A stretch of 64,000 bases of DNA, from positions 434,001 through 498,000 of the forward strand of contig NZ_JBNJLT010000001.1 of NCBI RefSeq assembly GCF_050113635.1, read 5' to 3'. Origin of the DNA: Marinimicrobium sp050113635. Its GTDB lineage: Bacteria > Pseudomonadota > Gammaproteobacteria > Pseudomonadales > Cellvibrionaceae. A program made the position numbers and the translations under genes. The notes under the pieces were generated by a model. The model saw nothing but the letters and a program-made list of their open reading frames with translations. It made no database searches and was not told the origin of the DNA. Positions 15,674 to 25,087 of this stretch are shown piece after piece (positions within the stretch are counted from its first letter, which is position 1; every line of letters starts with the position of its first letter).

Positions 15674-18082
15674 CTACATAGAGCGTGTTGCCGACACCCG
15701 GTGCAGTCTTAAGGCATTGAAAACCACAAATAACGAGCTGGTCGTCATACCTATCGCGGCTAACCAGGGCGGAATCAAACCGCTGGCCGCCAGCGGCAGC
15801 GCCAGTAGATTGTACCCGAGGGAAAGCCCCAGGTTTTGACGAATAATGGAGCGTGTCCGTCGACCCAGGTTTAATGCTTGAGCCAGGGCGTTCAGGTTAG
15901 CATTGAGCAAGACGGCATCTGCCCTGGTCTGCGCCAGATCCGACGCCGTCGCCATGGCCACCGAGATATTGGCCGCCGAGAGCACTGGCACATCATTAAT
16001 ACCATCACCGACCATCATGACCCGATCTCCTTTGACCTGGGCCTCCTGCAACCGCCGCAACTTGTCTTCCGGCCGGGCACCGGCGCTGAAATCGGTAATT
16101 CCCAACCTCCGGGCCAGCACCGCTACGGCCCCGGAGTGATCACCACTGAGCATTTCGACACCGATGCCTTTTCGTTGCAAGTCGCTCACCAGTTCAACAG
16201 CCCCCGGTCGCACCTCATCTTCCAGCGCGAACCACCCCAGAGGCCGCTCTTGATCGGCAAGCAACAGCCACAACTGCTCCCCATCGGGCAGGGGTGGGAT
16301 CTTCTGGGAGAGCCCCTCTACGGCAAAATCCGGGTGCCCCAGGCGGTAGCGTACCCCGTCAATCACACCCTCGACCCCCGCGCTGGTGTACTGTTGGGTA
16401 TCCGTGGCCTTAAATCGATTCGCCCAGGGTCGAAAGGCCGCAGCTAACGGATGCCGGGCCGGCGCCTCCAGAGCCCCCGCCACGCTCAATAACCATTCGT
16501 CATCCCGACAAGTGACCAAGGGAGTGGTAGCGGTCACTGAGAACTGACCGAGCGTTAAGGTCCCGGTTTTGTCCAAAAAGACACGATCAACACTCGACAG
16601 CGCCTCCAGCACATGGCCCCGGGCCACAAGAAATCCCTGTCGTCTCAGATTAGCCGTCGCGGCAGTCAGTGCGGTCGGCATGGCGAGTGCCAGGGCACAG
16701 GGGCAGGTTACCACCAGGACAGACAGGGCCACCCAAAAAGCCCGCTCCGGGTCAATCCACTGCCAACCGCCCCACACCCCCATAAAAATAATCAGCACCG
16801 CACCGACGAAATAGCGCGCTACTTTATCCGCCAACGCCACCTGGTGAGGCTTTTCCGTTTCCGCCTGAGCCACCAGCCGCTCAATCGCGGACAACTGAGT
16901 TTGCGCTCCCGTAGCGGTTACAGATACCTCGAGATCGCTCTCTCCGTTAAGGGTTCCACCGACCACCGGATCGCCAGGGCCACGGGGCACCGGACGGGAT
17001 TCGCCGGTCAATAATGCTTCAACCACCTCGCTGCGACCGGAAACAATGGTGCCGTCACAAGGGAAGGTTTCGCCGCTTCGCACCCGTACCCGGTCCCCTT
17101 CCTTCAGCGTTTTGACAGGTACTCGTTCTGCCCCTTCGTCACTCAATCGTGTGGCACTCAGTGGCATTAATTGCGCGAGATTACCGTAGGCCAGCCGGTT
17201 GCGGTGCCGGGTCCGCATTTCCAGATAACGACCGACCAACAGGAAAAAGGTGAACATGGCGATGGACTCAAAGTAAACATCGCCCCGGCCCGTTACGGTC
17301 GCCCACGCACTGGCCAGATAAGCCAGTCCGATCGCCAAAGCGACGGGCACGTCCATAATCAGCTGGCGCGCCTTGAGGCTCCGCCAGGCGCCCTGGAAAA
17401 ACGGAAATGCACTGAACAGCACGACGGGCGTCGCCACTAAAAAACTCAGCCAGCGGAGGAACAGCTTCCACTCGTCCACGGCGCCGGAGTACATACCTAC
17501 CGCCACCATACTGGCCTGCATCATACCGAAACCCGCTACCCCCAAACGCAGCAACGCGCTGCGATTTTCTTGCTGGGCAAACGCACGACGCTCCTCATCG
17601 GTAGCGGGACGAGGGCGATACCCCACTCGAGCCAGACCCGCCAGCAATTCACTCAACGGTTGTGCTTCTTCGTCCCAGGTGAGGGTGCAACGGTGTGTGG
17701 TGACGTCCACCGACAACCCTTGCACGGCGGGGTAACGCTTCATGTGTTCTTCAATTAACCAGCTACAGGCGGCACAGGTGATTCCTTCTAGCAAAAGATG
17801 AGCGCGTCGTACATTGCCCTCGCCTTGAGAAACAAAGTCCGCCTGAATATCCGGAAGGTCATACATCTGCCACTCGGCGCCCGCCATTTCGGCTTCATCC
17901 GGGCGCTCGCTGGCTTCGGTGCGATAGCGGTAGAAACGCTCGAGTCCGCCATCGACAATGGCCACGGCCACCGCCTGGCAACCTGGGCAGCACATCTCGC
18001 GTTCGGCACCATCGATGTTCACTGTAAAGTATGTACCCGAAGGCACTGGCAGACCGCAGTGATAACAGGCGTTCTCAGTCAT
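15674..18082 (-). CDS. ccoI: cbb3 oxidase copper-exporting P1B-type ATPase CcoI (FixI)
   Basis: An 802-residue ATPase that delivers copper for assembly of the CcoN binuclear centre. In order: a zinc-ribbon-like N-terminus (CYHCG, CCPGC), a heavy-metal-associated domain with GITCAACSW, eight transmembrane helices with the CPC ion-binding motif in TCPCALALAMP, the phosphorylation site DKTGTLT, and the hinge GDGINDVPVL. The frame opens at a GTG at 18091, but AGGTGA nine bases ahead favours the ATG at 18082 (MTENACYHCG). The CPC and HMA sites together with its position distinguish it from general CopA. Confidence 0.95.
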   Translation of the reverse strand: MTENACYHCGLPVPSGTYFTVNIDGAEREMCCPGCQAVAVAIVDGGLERFYRYRTEASERPDEAEMAGAEWQMYDLPDIQADFVSQGEGNVRRAHLLLEGITCAACSWLIEEHMKRYPAVQGLSVDVTTHRCTLTWDEEAQPLSELLAGLARVGYRPRPATDEERRAFAQQENRSALLRLGVAGFGMMQASMVAVGMYSGAVDEWKLFLRWLSFLVATPVVLFSAFPFFQGAWRSLKARQLIMDVPVALAIGLAYLASAWATVTGRGDVYFESIAMFTFFLLVGRYLEMRTRHRNRLAYGNLAQLMPLSATRLSDEGAERVPVKTLKEGDRVRVRSGETFPCDGTIVSGRSEVVEALLTGESRPVPRGPGDPVVGGTLNGESDLEVSVTATGAQTQLSAIERLVAQAETEKPHQVALADKVARYFVGAVLIIFMGVWGGWQWIDPERAFWVALSVLVVTCPCALALAMPTALTAATANLRRQGFLVARGHVLEALSSVDRVFLDKTGTLTLGQFSVTATTPLVTCRDDEWLLSVAGALEAPARHPLAAAFRPWANRFKATDTQQYTSAGVEGVIDGVRYRLGHPDFAVEGLSQKIPPLPDGEQLWLLLADQERPLGWFALEDEVRPGAVELVSDLQRKGIGVEMLSGDHSGAVAVLARRLGITDFSAGARPEDKLRRLQEAQVKGDRVMMVGDGINDVPVLSAANISVAMATASDLAQTRADAVLLNANLNALAQALNLGRRTRSIIRQNLGLSLGYNLLALPLAASGLIPPWLAAIGMTTSSLFVVFNALRLHRVSATRSM

Positions 18083-18102
18083 GTCGATCACCTGAAACCG
18101 CG

Positions 18103-18639
18103 TCAGTCGCCCCGGTTCGTGGGCACGAGTGTGATTTGATTATTATGATCGAGCTGAATTTCACCCCTCAGCAGCCACTCTGCCGAGCGCAGTTGCTCCA
18201 CATCATGTTCAGGCAGCAGCGTTAAGTACCGCCGGTGGGTTAACGGCATTTCAAGATCGCCCCGGTACTCTCCTTCACTCACTCGTTGCAAAATCAAGTG
18301 CTGATCCTGCTCGGCGCTTACCGGATGGTCGATATTCAGGTAGAGCCGCGTTGGCAAAGTGCCCTCTCCGCTGAGAGACAACAGTACTTCACCCGATACT
18401 TGATCAAACCGTAAATCGGCGCTCAGGCCAAGAGCCCGGGCGCGGGCTTCCTGCTCAAAGCTTTGATTGATGGTGCGCCCCTGCTTGTAGTAATTATCCA
18501 CCACGCGATCATCGGCGAGGAATATGGACACCGTCACAAAGCTGAGCGAAACGATGACGACCACAATCAGGGGAGACATCACAAACCAGAACCAGGGTTG
18601 ACGGTACCAGGGCGCAATGTCGTGGGATGAATCAGTCAT
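18103..18639 (-). CDS. ccoH: FixH/CcoH family cbb3 oxidase assembly protein
   Basis: A 178-residue protein with one N-terminal transmembrane helix (WYRQPWFWFVMSPLIVVVIVSLSFVTVSIFLA) and a periplasmic beta-rich domain. DRVVDNYYKQGRTINQ is the typical FixH juxtamembrane motif. CcoH is required for stable assembly of the oxidase and contacts CcoN. It sits 30 bp after ccoG and 20 bp before ccoI. Confidence 0.92.
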   Translation of the reverse strand: MTDSSHDIAPWYRQPWFWFVMSPLIVVVIVSLSFVTVSIFLADDRVVDNYYKQGRTINQSFEQEARARALGLSADLRFDQVSGEVLLSLSGEGTLPTRLYLNIDHPVSAEQDQHLILQRVSEGEYRGDLEMPLTHRRYLTLLPEHDVEQLRSAEWLLRGEIQLDHNNQITLVPTNRGD

Positions 18640-18669
18640 GGGCAGCCTCGCTGTAGAGTCGGCGCTGTA

Positions 18670-20085
18670 TTACTGGCCACGCAGGGTCGGGCCGATGAAA
18701 GTGGTGCTGTGTTCAGTGAATATTTCGGGCTTTTCACGAGCCTGAACCCGCAGGGTAATCGCCGCTTTGACCGTGTCCAGATCGCTCCGGGGAACCGCAA
18801 CGCGTACGGGGATTGTCAAAATTTCCCCTTCTTCTACCGGCAGCGGTCGATACCCCTCAAGCTCGAAGGGATAGTCGCCGCTGACCGTCACATCGTATAT
18901 GTGCGTTTCGCGATCCTTGTTGTTGATTTTCAGTGTGTACACATTTTCCACTTCCGGCCCGCTGATGCGGTACATCCTCGTACCTCGGTCGCGCAATACA
19001 TCCAGCCCGACGGGCTGGCGAGTGGTTAACGCATAGGCAAAGACGCCAATCATCACTAACAGCACCGCGCCGTAAGCCAGCAGACGTGGGCGAAACACCT
19101 GTGTTTTACCCTTCTCGATCGCATCTTCCGTCGTAAAGCTGATCAGCCCCCGCGGATAGTTCATGCGATCCATCACTGTATTGCACGCATCCACACACAA
19201 ACCACAATCGATACAATCGGGTTGCAGGCCATCGCGGATATCGATATCGACCGGACACACCTGCACACACCAGGAACAATCGATACAGTCTCCCAGCCCC
19301 TTTTCCTGAACGTCTTCGTTGGGTTTACGAGGGCCGCGCGGCTCCCCGCGACGATAATTGTAAAAGACGGTGAGCGTATCCTTGTCATACATCACTGACT
19401 GGAAACGCGCATAGGGACACATGTATTTACACACCTGCTCCCGCATAAACCCCGCATTCATGTAAGTGGCTGCGGTGAAAAAGAAGACCCAGAAGGCTGC
19501 GGCCGGATGAATATCCAGCGTGACGAGCGCGACAATGAGCTCCCGGACCGGATAAAAATAGCCGACAAACGTGATCGCCGTCAGCGCTGCTATCAACAAC
19601 CAGAGAAAGTGCTTGGTTCCCTTGCGAACGATTTTCTCCGGTCCCCAGGGCTGAGCATCGAGCTTGATACGTTTATTCCGATCACCCTCGCATTGAAACT
19701 CCGCCCAGACGAACATCTGAGTCCATACCGTTTGCGGGCAGGTGAAGCCACACCACACCCGGCCCACCAGAACGGTTACGGTAAACAATAAAAAGGCGGC
19801 GATGATCAAAAGCCAGGCGAGAAACATGCCATCCTGAGGCCCAAAGCTGAGCCACAGGATGTGAAAGCGCCTCTCGGAGAGGTCGAACAGCATGGCGGGG
19901 CGGCCATCAATAACCAGCCAGGGCATCAAGGCAAATGCCGCCAGCAGCGGGATACCCGTGTAGCGGCGCAGCCTCTGATAGAAGCCTTTAACGCGCCGCA
20001 TATACACTTTGTTATCCGCTTCGTAGAGATTTACATAGCGTATCCCTGTATCGCGTTCCTCGTCCGGCTGATTACTCTTCGTCAT
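18670..20085 (-). CDS. ccoG: cytochrome c oxidase accessory protein CcoG (polyferredoxin)
   Basis: A 471-residue membrane protein with about five hydrophobic helices and two cytoplasmic [4Fe-4S] motifs, CIDCSWCVQVCP and CIDCGLCVDAC, plus RVWCGFTCPQTVWTQ and EQVCKYMCPYARFQ. The C-terminal 120 residues form an Ig-like periplasmic FixG domain. CcoG reduces copper during cbb3 maturation in studied species. The start overlaps the ccoP stop by 14 bases, so both are translated from one message. Confidence 0.95.
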   Translation of the reverse strand: MTKSNQPDEERDTGIRYVNLYEADNKVYMRRVKGFYQRLRRYTGIPLLAAFALMPWLVIDGRPAMLFDLSERRFHILWLSFGPQDGMFLAWLLIIAAFLLFTVTVLVGRVWCGFTCPQTVWTQMFVWAEFQCEGDRNKRIKLDAQPWGPEKIVRKGTKHFLWLLIAALTAITFVGYFYPVRELIVALVTLDIHPAAAFWVFFFTAATYMNAGFMREQVCKYMCPYARFQSVMYDKDTLTVFYNYRRGEPRGPRKPNEDVQEKGLGDCIDCSWCVQVCPVDIDIRDGLQPDCIDCGLCVDACNTVMDRMNYPRGLISFTTEDAIEKGKTQVFRPRLLAYGAVLLVMIGVFAYALTTRQPVGLDVLRDRGTRMYRISGPEVENVYTLKINNKDRETHIYDVTVSGDYPFELEGYRPLPVEEGEILTIPVRVAVPRSDLDTVKAAITLRVQAREKPEIFTEHSTTFIGPTLRGQ

Positions 20086-20977
20086 AGTTCATAGAGAGAC
20101 TGTAAACATAAGCGGCCAGGATATGAATCCGGTCGGCCTTCAACAACTCTTCCTGCGCGGGCATTTCCCCGTTGCGGCCCACGCGGAGCGTTTGACGGAT
20201 TTCGGCGGGTTCGCCACCATACAACCATACGCCATCGGTCAGGTCAGGAGCGCCCAGCATCGGGTTACCCGTTGCATCCGCCCCATGACAAGCCACACAG
20301 TTACGCTGGAAGTGCTGCTGTCCGGCCGATGCCATTTCCTGATCGTGCTCACGATCGTTTAAACCCAGCACATACTCCGTGACTTCCGCAATGCCCTGCT
20401 CTCCCAGGCTGGCGCTCCAGGCGGGCATGGCGGCCTTGCGGCCATTGGTAATGGTTTCCTTAATCTGTTCCGGCGCCCCACCCCAATGCCAGGAATCGTC
20501 GGTCAAGTTCGGGAAGCCCCAGTTACCGCCACCATCAGAGCCATGGCAAACAGCACAGTTATTGGCAAACAAACGCAACCCCATTTTCATCGCATCGGGG
20601 TCGCGGGCCAGTTCTTCAATCGGTGTGTCGGCGTAACGGCCAAACTGATCAGAAAACCGTGCCTGAGCCTGTTGCTGATGACCTCGCAATTCGCCCTCTT
20701 GGGTCCAGCCGAGCAGCCCCGGATAACTTCCGAGCCCCGGATACAGCAACAAGTACACACCGGCAAAAATAAAAGTTGCGATAAACAACTTGAACCACCA
20801 GCGCGGCAGTGGGTTGTCATACTCTTCGATACCGTCGTACACATGGCCCGTGGTCCGGTTTTCCGGGTCCTCATCATCACGTGCCGCGACTTTACGGTTT
20901 GCCAACAGCACCCACAACACCAGAGCGAGGTTGGTGAGGGTCAGGACAATAATCCAAAGACTCCAAAAAGTACTCAT
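20072..20977 (-). CDS. ccoP: cbb3-type cytochrome c oxidase subunit III (diheme)
   Basis: A 301-residue subunit with two N-terminal transmembrane helices joined by a loop, then two cytochrome c domains with CAVCHGSDG (about residue 140) and CVACHGADA (about residue 224). It passes electrons to CcoO. The frame opens at a TTG at 20983, but the ATG at 20977, five bases after the ccoQ stop and preceded by GGCGGA, is the better start (MSTFWSLWIIVLTL). Confidence 0.96.
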   Translation of the reverse strand: MSTFWSLWIIVLTLTNLALVLWVLLANRKVAARDDEDPENRTTGHVYDGIEEYDNPLPRWWFKLFIATFIFAGVYLLLYPGLGSYPGLLGWTQEGELRGHQQQAQARFSDQFGRYADTPIEELARDPDAMKMGLRLFANNCAVCHGSDGGGNWGFPNLTDDSWHWGGAPEQIKETITNGRKAAMPAWSASLGEQGIAEVTEYVLGLNDREHDQEMASAGQQHFQRNCVACHGADATGNPMLGAPDLTDGVWLYGGEPAEIRQTLRVGRNGEMPAQEELLKADRIHILAAYVYSLSMNYDEE

Positions 20978-20979
20978 AA

Positions 20980-21210
20980 TCAATTCCGCCTGTCAGTCTC
21001 ATCACCGGCGTGATGATCCGCCTGGTTGTTCTGTTCCCCGGAGTTGGGCGACTCCTCTTTCAGGTCACTGTCATCGTCATCCGCAAAGGGCAGGTTGGCC
21101 GCTTCATCAAAACGCTTTTTGCGTCGTGGAGAAAACGCCCACCAGCAAACCCCAGCAAACGCGACCGCGACCAGCACGGTTGCTATTGCACCCAAAGTAC
21201 CCTGATCCAT
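20980..21210 (-). CDS. ccoQ: cbb3-type cytochrome oxidase subunit CcoQ
   Basis: A small single-span subunit (MDQGTLGAIATVLVAVAFAGVCWWAFSPRRKKRFDEAANLPF): a helix followed by the conserved SPRRKKRFDEAANLPFADD. It stabilises the complex. An upstream in-frame GTG at 21219 that overlaps the ccoO stop is also possible and would add three residues (MTR). Confidence 0.93.
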   Translation of the reverse strand: MDQGTLGAIATVLVAVAFAGVCWWAFSPRRKKRFDEAANLPFADDDDSDLKEESPNSGEQNNQADHHAGDETDRRN

Positions 21211-21215
21211 TCGCG

Positions 21216-21827
21216 TCACCGTTTCTCGGTCAGCAGTGTTCCCAGCTGTTGGAGGTAGGCCACCAGGGCATCCATTTCAGTGGTACCTCGCACCTCCTCG
21301 CCAGCCCCTTCAATATCTTCATCGGTGTAGGGCACACCGACGCGCCGAAGGCCACGCATTTTGGATTCGGTGTGTTTACCGTCCAACACATTGTCGTACA
21401 GCCACGGGAAAGCCGGCATGTTGGACTCTGGCACTACGGTGCGCGGATTGTAGAGGTGAGCTTTGTGCCAATCGTCCGAATAACGACCACCCACCCGTGC
21501 CAGATCCGGCCCGGTTCGTTTTGAGCCCCACAGGAAGGGGTGCTCGTACACGCTTTCTCCGGCCACAGAATAATGTCCATAGCGTTCCACCTCGGCGCGC
21601 AACGGTCTCACCATTTGCGTGTGGCAAACGTGGCAACCTTCACGAATATAGATGTCGCGCCCTTCCAGCTGCACCGGACTCAGCGGCTTCAAGCCCGCTA
21701 CCGGCTCCGTGGTTTCCTTCAGGAAAAACTGCGGCACGATCTGCACCAGGCCACCAAAGCTGATAGCGATCACAATCAGGACGGTCATTAAACCCAGGTT
21801 TTTCTCGACGATATCGTGGTATTTCAT
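21216..21827 (-). CDS. ccoO: cbb3-type cytochrome c oxidase subunit II (monoheme)
   Basis: A 203-residue membrane-anchored cytochrome c. One N-terminal helix (NLGLMTVLIVIAISFGGLVQIVPQF) precedes the heme site REGCHVCHTQMVRPLRAE at about residue 66, a signature of CcoO. It mediates electron transfer from CcoP to CcoN. It begins 13 bp after ccoN. Confidence 0.97.
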   Translation of the reverse strand: MKYHDIVEKNLGLMTVLIVIAISFGGLVQIVPQFFLKETTEPVAGLKPLSPVQLEGRDIYIREGCHVCHTQMVRPLRAEVERYGHYSVAGESVYEHPFLWGSKRTGPDLARVGGRYSDDWHKAHLYNPRTVVPESNMPAFPWLYDNVLDGKHTESKMRGLRRVGVPYTDEDIEGAGEEVRGTTEMDALVAYLQQLGTLLTEKR

Positions 21828-21840
21828 GGCGTCGTCCTCT

Positions 21841-23292
21841 CTATACCGCTTGAGCCTGAGTGTCGGAGTCGGCGCTTTGCTCCGGCGCCGGCGTACTGGC
21901 GGTGCGCCAGGTATTAAAGGCCATCAAAATCATGCCGGACAGGAACACCGCCCCACCCAGGAAGCGCACGAAGTAGCCCGGATAACTGGCGACCACGCTT
22001 TCCACAAAACTGTAGGTCAATGTGCCATCGGCATTGAATGCGCGCCACATCAACCCTTGCATGATGCCGTTGACCCACATGGAAGCGATATAAAGCACCG
22101 TGCCGATGGTGGCCAGCCAGAAATGAATATTGATCCACTTCACACTGTACATTTCCTTTTTGCCGAACAGGATCGGCAGCAGGTGATAGGTGGCTCCGAT
22201 GGTGATCATGGCCACCCAGCCCAGCGCGCCGGAGTGCACATGGCCAATGGTCCAGTCGGTGTTGTGCGACAGGGCATTCACCGTTTTGATGGACATCATC
22301 GGCCCCTCAAACGTAGACATGCCATAGAAGGACAGCGATACCACCAGGAAGCGCAACGTCGGGTCAGTGCGCAATTTATGCCAGGCACCAGAGAGTGTCA
22401 TGATACCGTTAATCATCCCGCCCCAGCTCGGTGCCAGCAGAATAAGCGACATTACCATGCCGAGACTTTGAGCCCAGTCCGGCAGCGCCGAATAGTGCAG
22501 GTGGTGCGCACCGGCCCAGATGTACACGGAAATCAGTGCCCAGAAATGCACGATGGACAGCTGGTAAGAATAGACCGGACGGTTGGCCTGTTTGGGGACG
22601 AAGTAGTACATCATCCCAAGGAAGCCTGCGGTCAGCAGGAAGCCCACCGCGTTGTGGCCATACCACCATTGAACCATGGCATCAGCCGCACCCGCGTACG
22701 CGGAATAGGATTTGAACCACGCTACGGGCACTGCGGCACTGTTTACTACGTGCAGTACGGCAATGGTCAGGATAAACCCGCCGTAGAACCAGTTGGCCAC
22801 GTAAATGTGGGAGGTCTTGCGTTTAGCCACCGTGCCAAAAAACACGATGGCGTAGCTGATCCACACCACGGCAATCAGGATGTCGATGGGCCACTCGAGT
22901 TCAGCGTACTCCTTGGTGGAGGTGAGCCCCATCGGCAGGGTGATAATGGCAAGGACGATGACAGCCTGCCACCCCCAGAATGTAAACGGCACCAGCTTGC
23001 CGCCGAACAATGTTGTCTGGCAGGTTCGCTGAACCACATAATAGGAAGTACCGATCAGGGCACTGCCACCAAAGGCGAAAATCACCAAGTTGGTATGCAG
23101 TGGCCGCAGTCGGCCGAAATGGGTGTAGGGCTGAAAAATATCATTCAACGCCGGCCACACCAGTTGGGCAGCGATCAGCACGCCAACAGCCATCCCGGCG
23201 ATCCCCCATACGATCGTCATGATGGCGAGCTGACGCACGACCTTGTAGTCGTATACCGGATGATCTCCGGCCGCAGTCAGATTACTACTCAT
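21841..23292 (-). CDS. ccoN: cbb3-type cytochrome c oxidase subunit I
   Basis: The 483-residue catalytic subunit has twelve transmembrane helices and binds heme b plus the heme b3-CuB centre where oxygen is reduced. Diagnostic blocks include FGRLRPLHTNLVIFAFGGSA with a heme-ligating His, WWYGHNAVGFLLTAGFLGMMYYF with a CuB-ligand His, and AHHLHYSALPDWAQSLGM. It is first in the eight-gene operon and lies 140 bp after a palindromic FNR-type box. cbb3 oxidases have high oxygen affinity, consistent with microaerobic induction. Confidence 0.97.
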   Translation of the reverse strand: MSSNLTAAGDHPVYDYKVVRQLAIMTIVWGIAGMAVGVLIAAQLVWPALNDIFQPYTHFGRLRPLHTNLVIFAFGGSALIGTSYYVVQRTCQTTLFGGKLVPFTFWGWQAVIVLAIITLPMGLTSTKEYAELEWPIDILIAVVWISYAIVFFGTVAKRKTSHIYVANWFYGGFILTIAVLHVVNSAAVPVAWFKSYSAYAGAADAMVQWWYGHNAVGFLLTAGFLGMMYYFVPKQANRPVYSYQLSIVHFWALISVYIWAGAHHLHYSALPDWAQSLGMVMSLILLAPSWGGMINGIMTLSGAWHKLRTDPTLRFLVVSLSFYGMSTFEGPMMSIKTVNALSHNTDWTIGHVHSGALGWVAMITIGATYHLLPILFGKKEMYSVKWINIHFWLATIGTVLYIASMWVNGIMQGLMWRAFNADGTLTYSFVESVVASYPGYFVRFLGGAVFLSGMILMAFNTWRTASTPAPEQSADSDTQAQAV

Positions 23293-23403
23293 AGGTCTTT
23301 CCCGTTTTTGCAGGTCAAATCATTATCCGCCCAATGGTCTGGGTGCCCAGGACCCCATACAAGTTCCAGGCACAGCCAAACCCGCAGCAAACCACGCGCG
23401 GGC

Positions 23404-23409
23404 ATTGTC
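23404..23409 (-). promoter_or_regulatory. -10 element of the ccoNOQP promoter
   Basis: On the minus strand GACAAT lies exactly 22 bases downstream of the palindromic FNR-type box. That spacing places the box centre at -41.5, the class II activator position. Predicted transcription start is near 23397, about 105 nt before ccoN. Confidence 0.65.
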
Positions 23410-23431
23410 GCCCAAAGTGCACCATGGCTTT

Positions 23432-23445
23432 TTGACTTTTGTCAA
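23432..23445 (-). promoter_or_regulatory. FNR/ANR-type box for the cco operon
   Basis: TTGACTTTTGTCAA is a perfect inverted repeat of the form TTGAC-N4-GTCAA, differing from the FNR/ANR consensus TTGAT-N4-ATCAA only symmetrically. With the -10 above it forms a canonical oxygen-responsive activation site. Expected effect: induction of ccoNOQP under low oxygen. Confidence 0.75.
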
Positions 23446-23596
23446 AAGGCTTCAATTATTGGCGCATTACTGGAGTTGTTATTAGAATCGGTGGGTAACC
23501 CCGGCGAGCGGGGCTTTCCTGAACCTTGCTTCCGACCCCAAGGGGATTCCATCCCCTCCAGAAGCATAGCCCACGGCCCCCAAGGAGGCCTTCGTA

Positions 23597-24817
23597 TCAG
23601 CGAAGTTGACGCCCTTTATTGGCCGCGATCCTCATACGCAAGGCGTTGAGCTTGATAAAGCCTTCGGCATCTTTTTGATCGTAAGCACCGGCATCGTCCT
23701 CGAACGTGGCCACTTTTTCATCGAACAGGCTTTCGTTCGAGCGGCGCCCAACCACGTGTACTCCGCCTTTGTACAATTTCAGCCGTACATCGCCGTTGAC
23801 GTGTTCCTGGGATTGGTCGATGGCCGTCTGCAGCATTTTGCGCTCCGGGCTCCACCAGTAACCGTTGTAAATCAACTCGGCGTATTTCGGCATCAGTTCG
23901 TCTTTCAGGTGAGCCACTTCACGATCCAGCGTGATGGACTCTATGGCCCGGTGCGCCTTAATCATGACGGTGCCGCCAGGCGTTTCATAGCAACCGCGGG
24001 ATTTCATGCCAACATAGCGGTTTTCCACGATATCCAGCCGGCCAATGCCGTTGGCACCGGCCACCTTGTTCAGGTGTTCCAGAACCGTGGCGGGAGACAT
24101 GGCTTCCCCGTCGATGGCGACGATATCGCCTTTCTCGTAAGTCAGGGTGATGTAGGTGGGCTCATCCGGTGCGGCCTCGGGAGAAACACTCCAGCGCCAC
24201 ATGTCCTCTTCGGCTTCGGCCCAGGGATCTTCGAGAATACCGCCTTCATAAGAGATGTGAAGCAGGTTGGCATCCATGGAGTACGGAGACTTTTTCTTGC
24301 CTTTGGAGAAGTCGACCGGAATGCTGTGCTCTTCACAGTAAGCCATCAACTTATCACGCGAGGTCAGGTCCCACTCACGCCAGGGCGCAATCACCTTTAC
24401 GCCCGGTTTCAGCGCGTAGGCGCCCAACTCAAAACGCACCTGATCGTTACCTTTACCGGTGGCACCATGGGCGATGGCGTCGGCGCCGGTTTCGTTGGCA
24501 ATCTCGATCAGGCGCTTGGAAATCAGCGGACGGGCAATGGATGTGCCCAGCAAATATTCGCCTTCATAGATGGCGTTGGCGCGGAACATAGGGAATACAA
24601 AGTCGCGCACGTATTCTTCGCGCAGGTCGTCGATGTAAATTTCCTGTACACCCAGAGCCTGCGCCTTGGTACGCGCAGGCTCCACCTCTTCACCCTGGCC
24701 GATATCGGCGGTGAACGTCACCACTTCGCACTGATAGGTTTCCTGCAACCACTTCACAATAACCGACGTATCCAGACCGCCGGAATAAGCCAGTACGACC
24801 TTCTTGATGGATGACAT
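23597..24817 (-). CDS. argG: argininosuccinate synthase
   Basis: A 406-residue enzyme joining citrulline and aspartate with ATP in arginine synthesis. The N-terminal ATP-pyrophosphatase P-loop is LAYSGGLDTSVIVKWL; later blocks are ARPLISKRLIEIA, HGATGKGNDQVRFE and KSRGCYETPGGT. The open frame extends 77 codons upstream, but GGGAG eight bases ahead of the ATG at 24817 (MSSIKKVVLAYSGG) and the family length settle the start. It is separate from argC at 56-57 kb and argS. Confidence 0.97.
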   Translation of the reverse strand: MSSIKKVVLAYSGGLDTSVIVKWLQETYQCEVVTFTADIGQGEEVEPARTKAQALGVQEIYIDDLREEYVRDFVFPMFRANAIYEGEYLLGTSIARPLISKRLIEIANETGADAIAHGATGKGNDQVRFELGAYALKPGVKVIAPWREWDLTSRDKLMAYCEEHSIPVDFSKGKKKSPYSMDANLLHISYEGGILEDPWAEAEEDMWRWSVSPEAAPDEPTYITLTYEKGDIVAIDGEAMSPATVLEHLNKVAGANGIGRLDIVENRYVGMKSRGCYETPGGTVMIKAHRAIESITLDREVAHLKDELMPKYAELIYNGYWWSPERKMLQTAIDQSQEHVNGDVRLKLYKGGVHVVGRRSNESLFDEKVATFEDDAGAYDQKDAEGFIKLNALRMRIAANKGRQLR

Positions 24818-25087
24818 AGAGTGCTCCCGCTGAAAATACTGTACCTCCCGGAGGGACGCCGGCGCGGCGCCACCCCAAAGCGGCACATATTGTACCCGCG
24901 ATTGACGGGAAATCCCATAGTTTCCGTACGGATTCATTCGGGCCGGTTTGTGTTGCTCACCGGAGCCGGGTAAGCTGCCCTTGAGGCGTATTTTCGGCGC
25001 TCTCCGCGGACAACAGTTCTTCAGGGCGAGGTCATTCACGCGGCCCACATCGTCCGCCGGGGAATACTAATCACCGGGAGGTTTCTG

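Larger units (their letters stand above)
23293..23596. other. cco/argG spacer with several short hairpins
   Basis: This 304-bp spacer holds the cco promoter in its lower part and several short inverted repeats in its upper part: CCCCG(GCGAG)CGGGG around 23497-23511, and AGGGGAT-TCC-ATCCCCT at 23541-23557. One of these may end the argG transcript, but none has a clear U-tract on the minus strand. No gene is seen. Confidence 0.5.

Noticed and set aside
21652..23649. A 665-codon open frame on the plus strand across ccoO/ccoN
   Set aside because: Antisense to well-supported ccoN and ccoO; its product is low-complexity His/Gly/Gln-rich sequence typical of a shadow frame.
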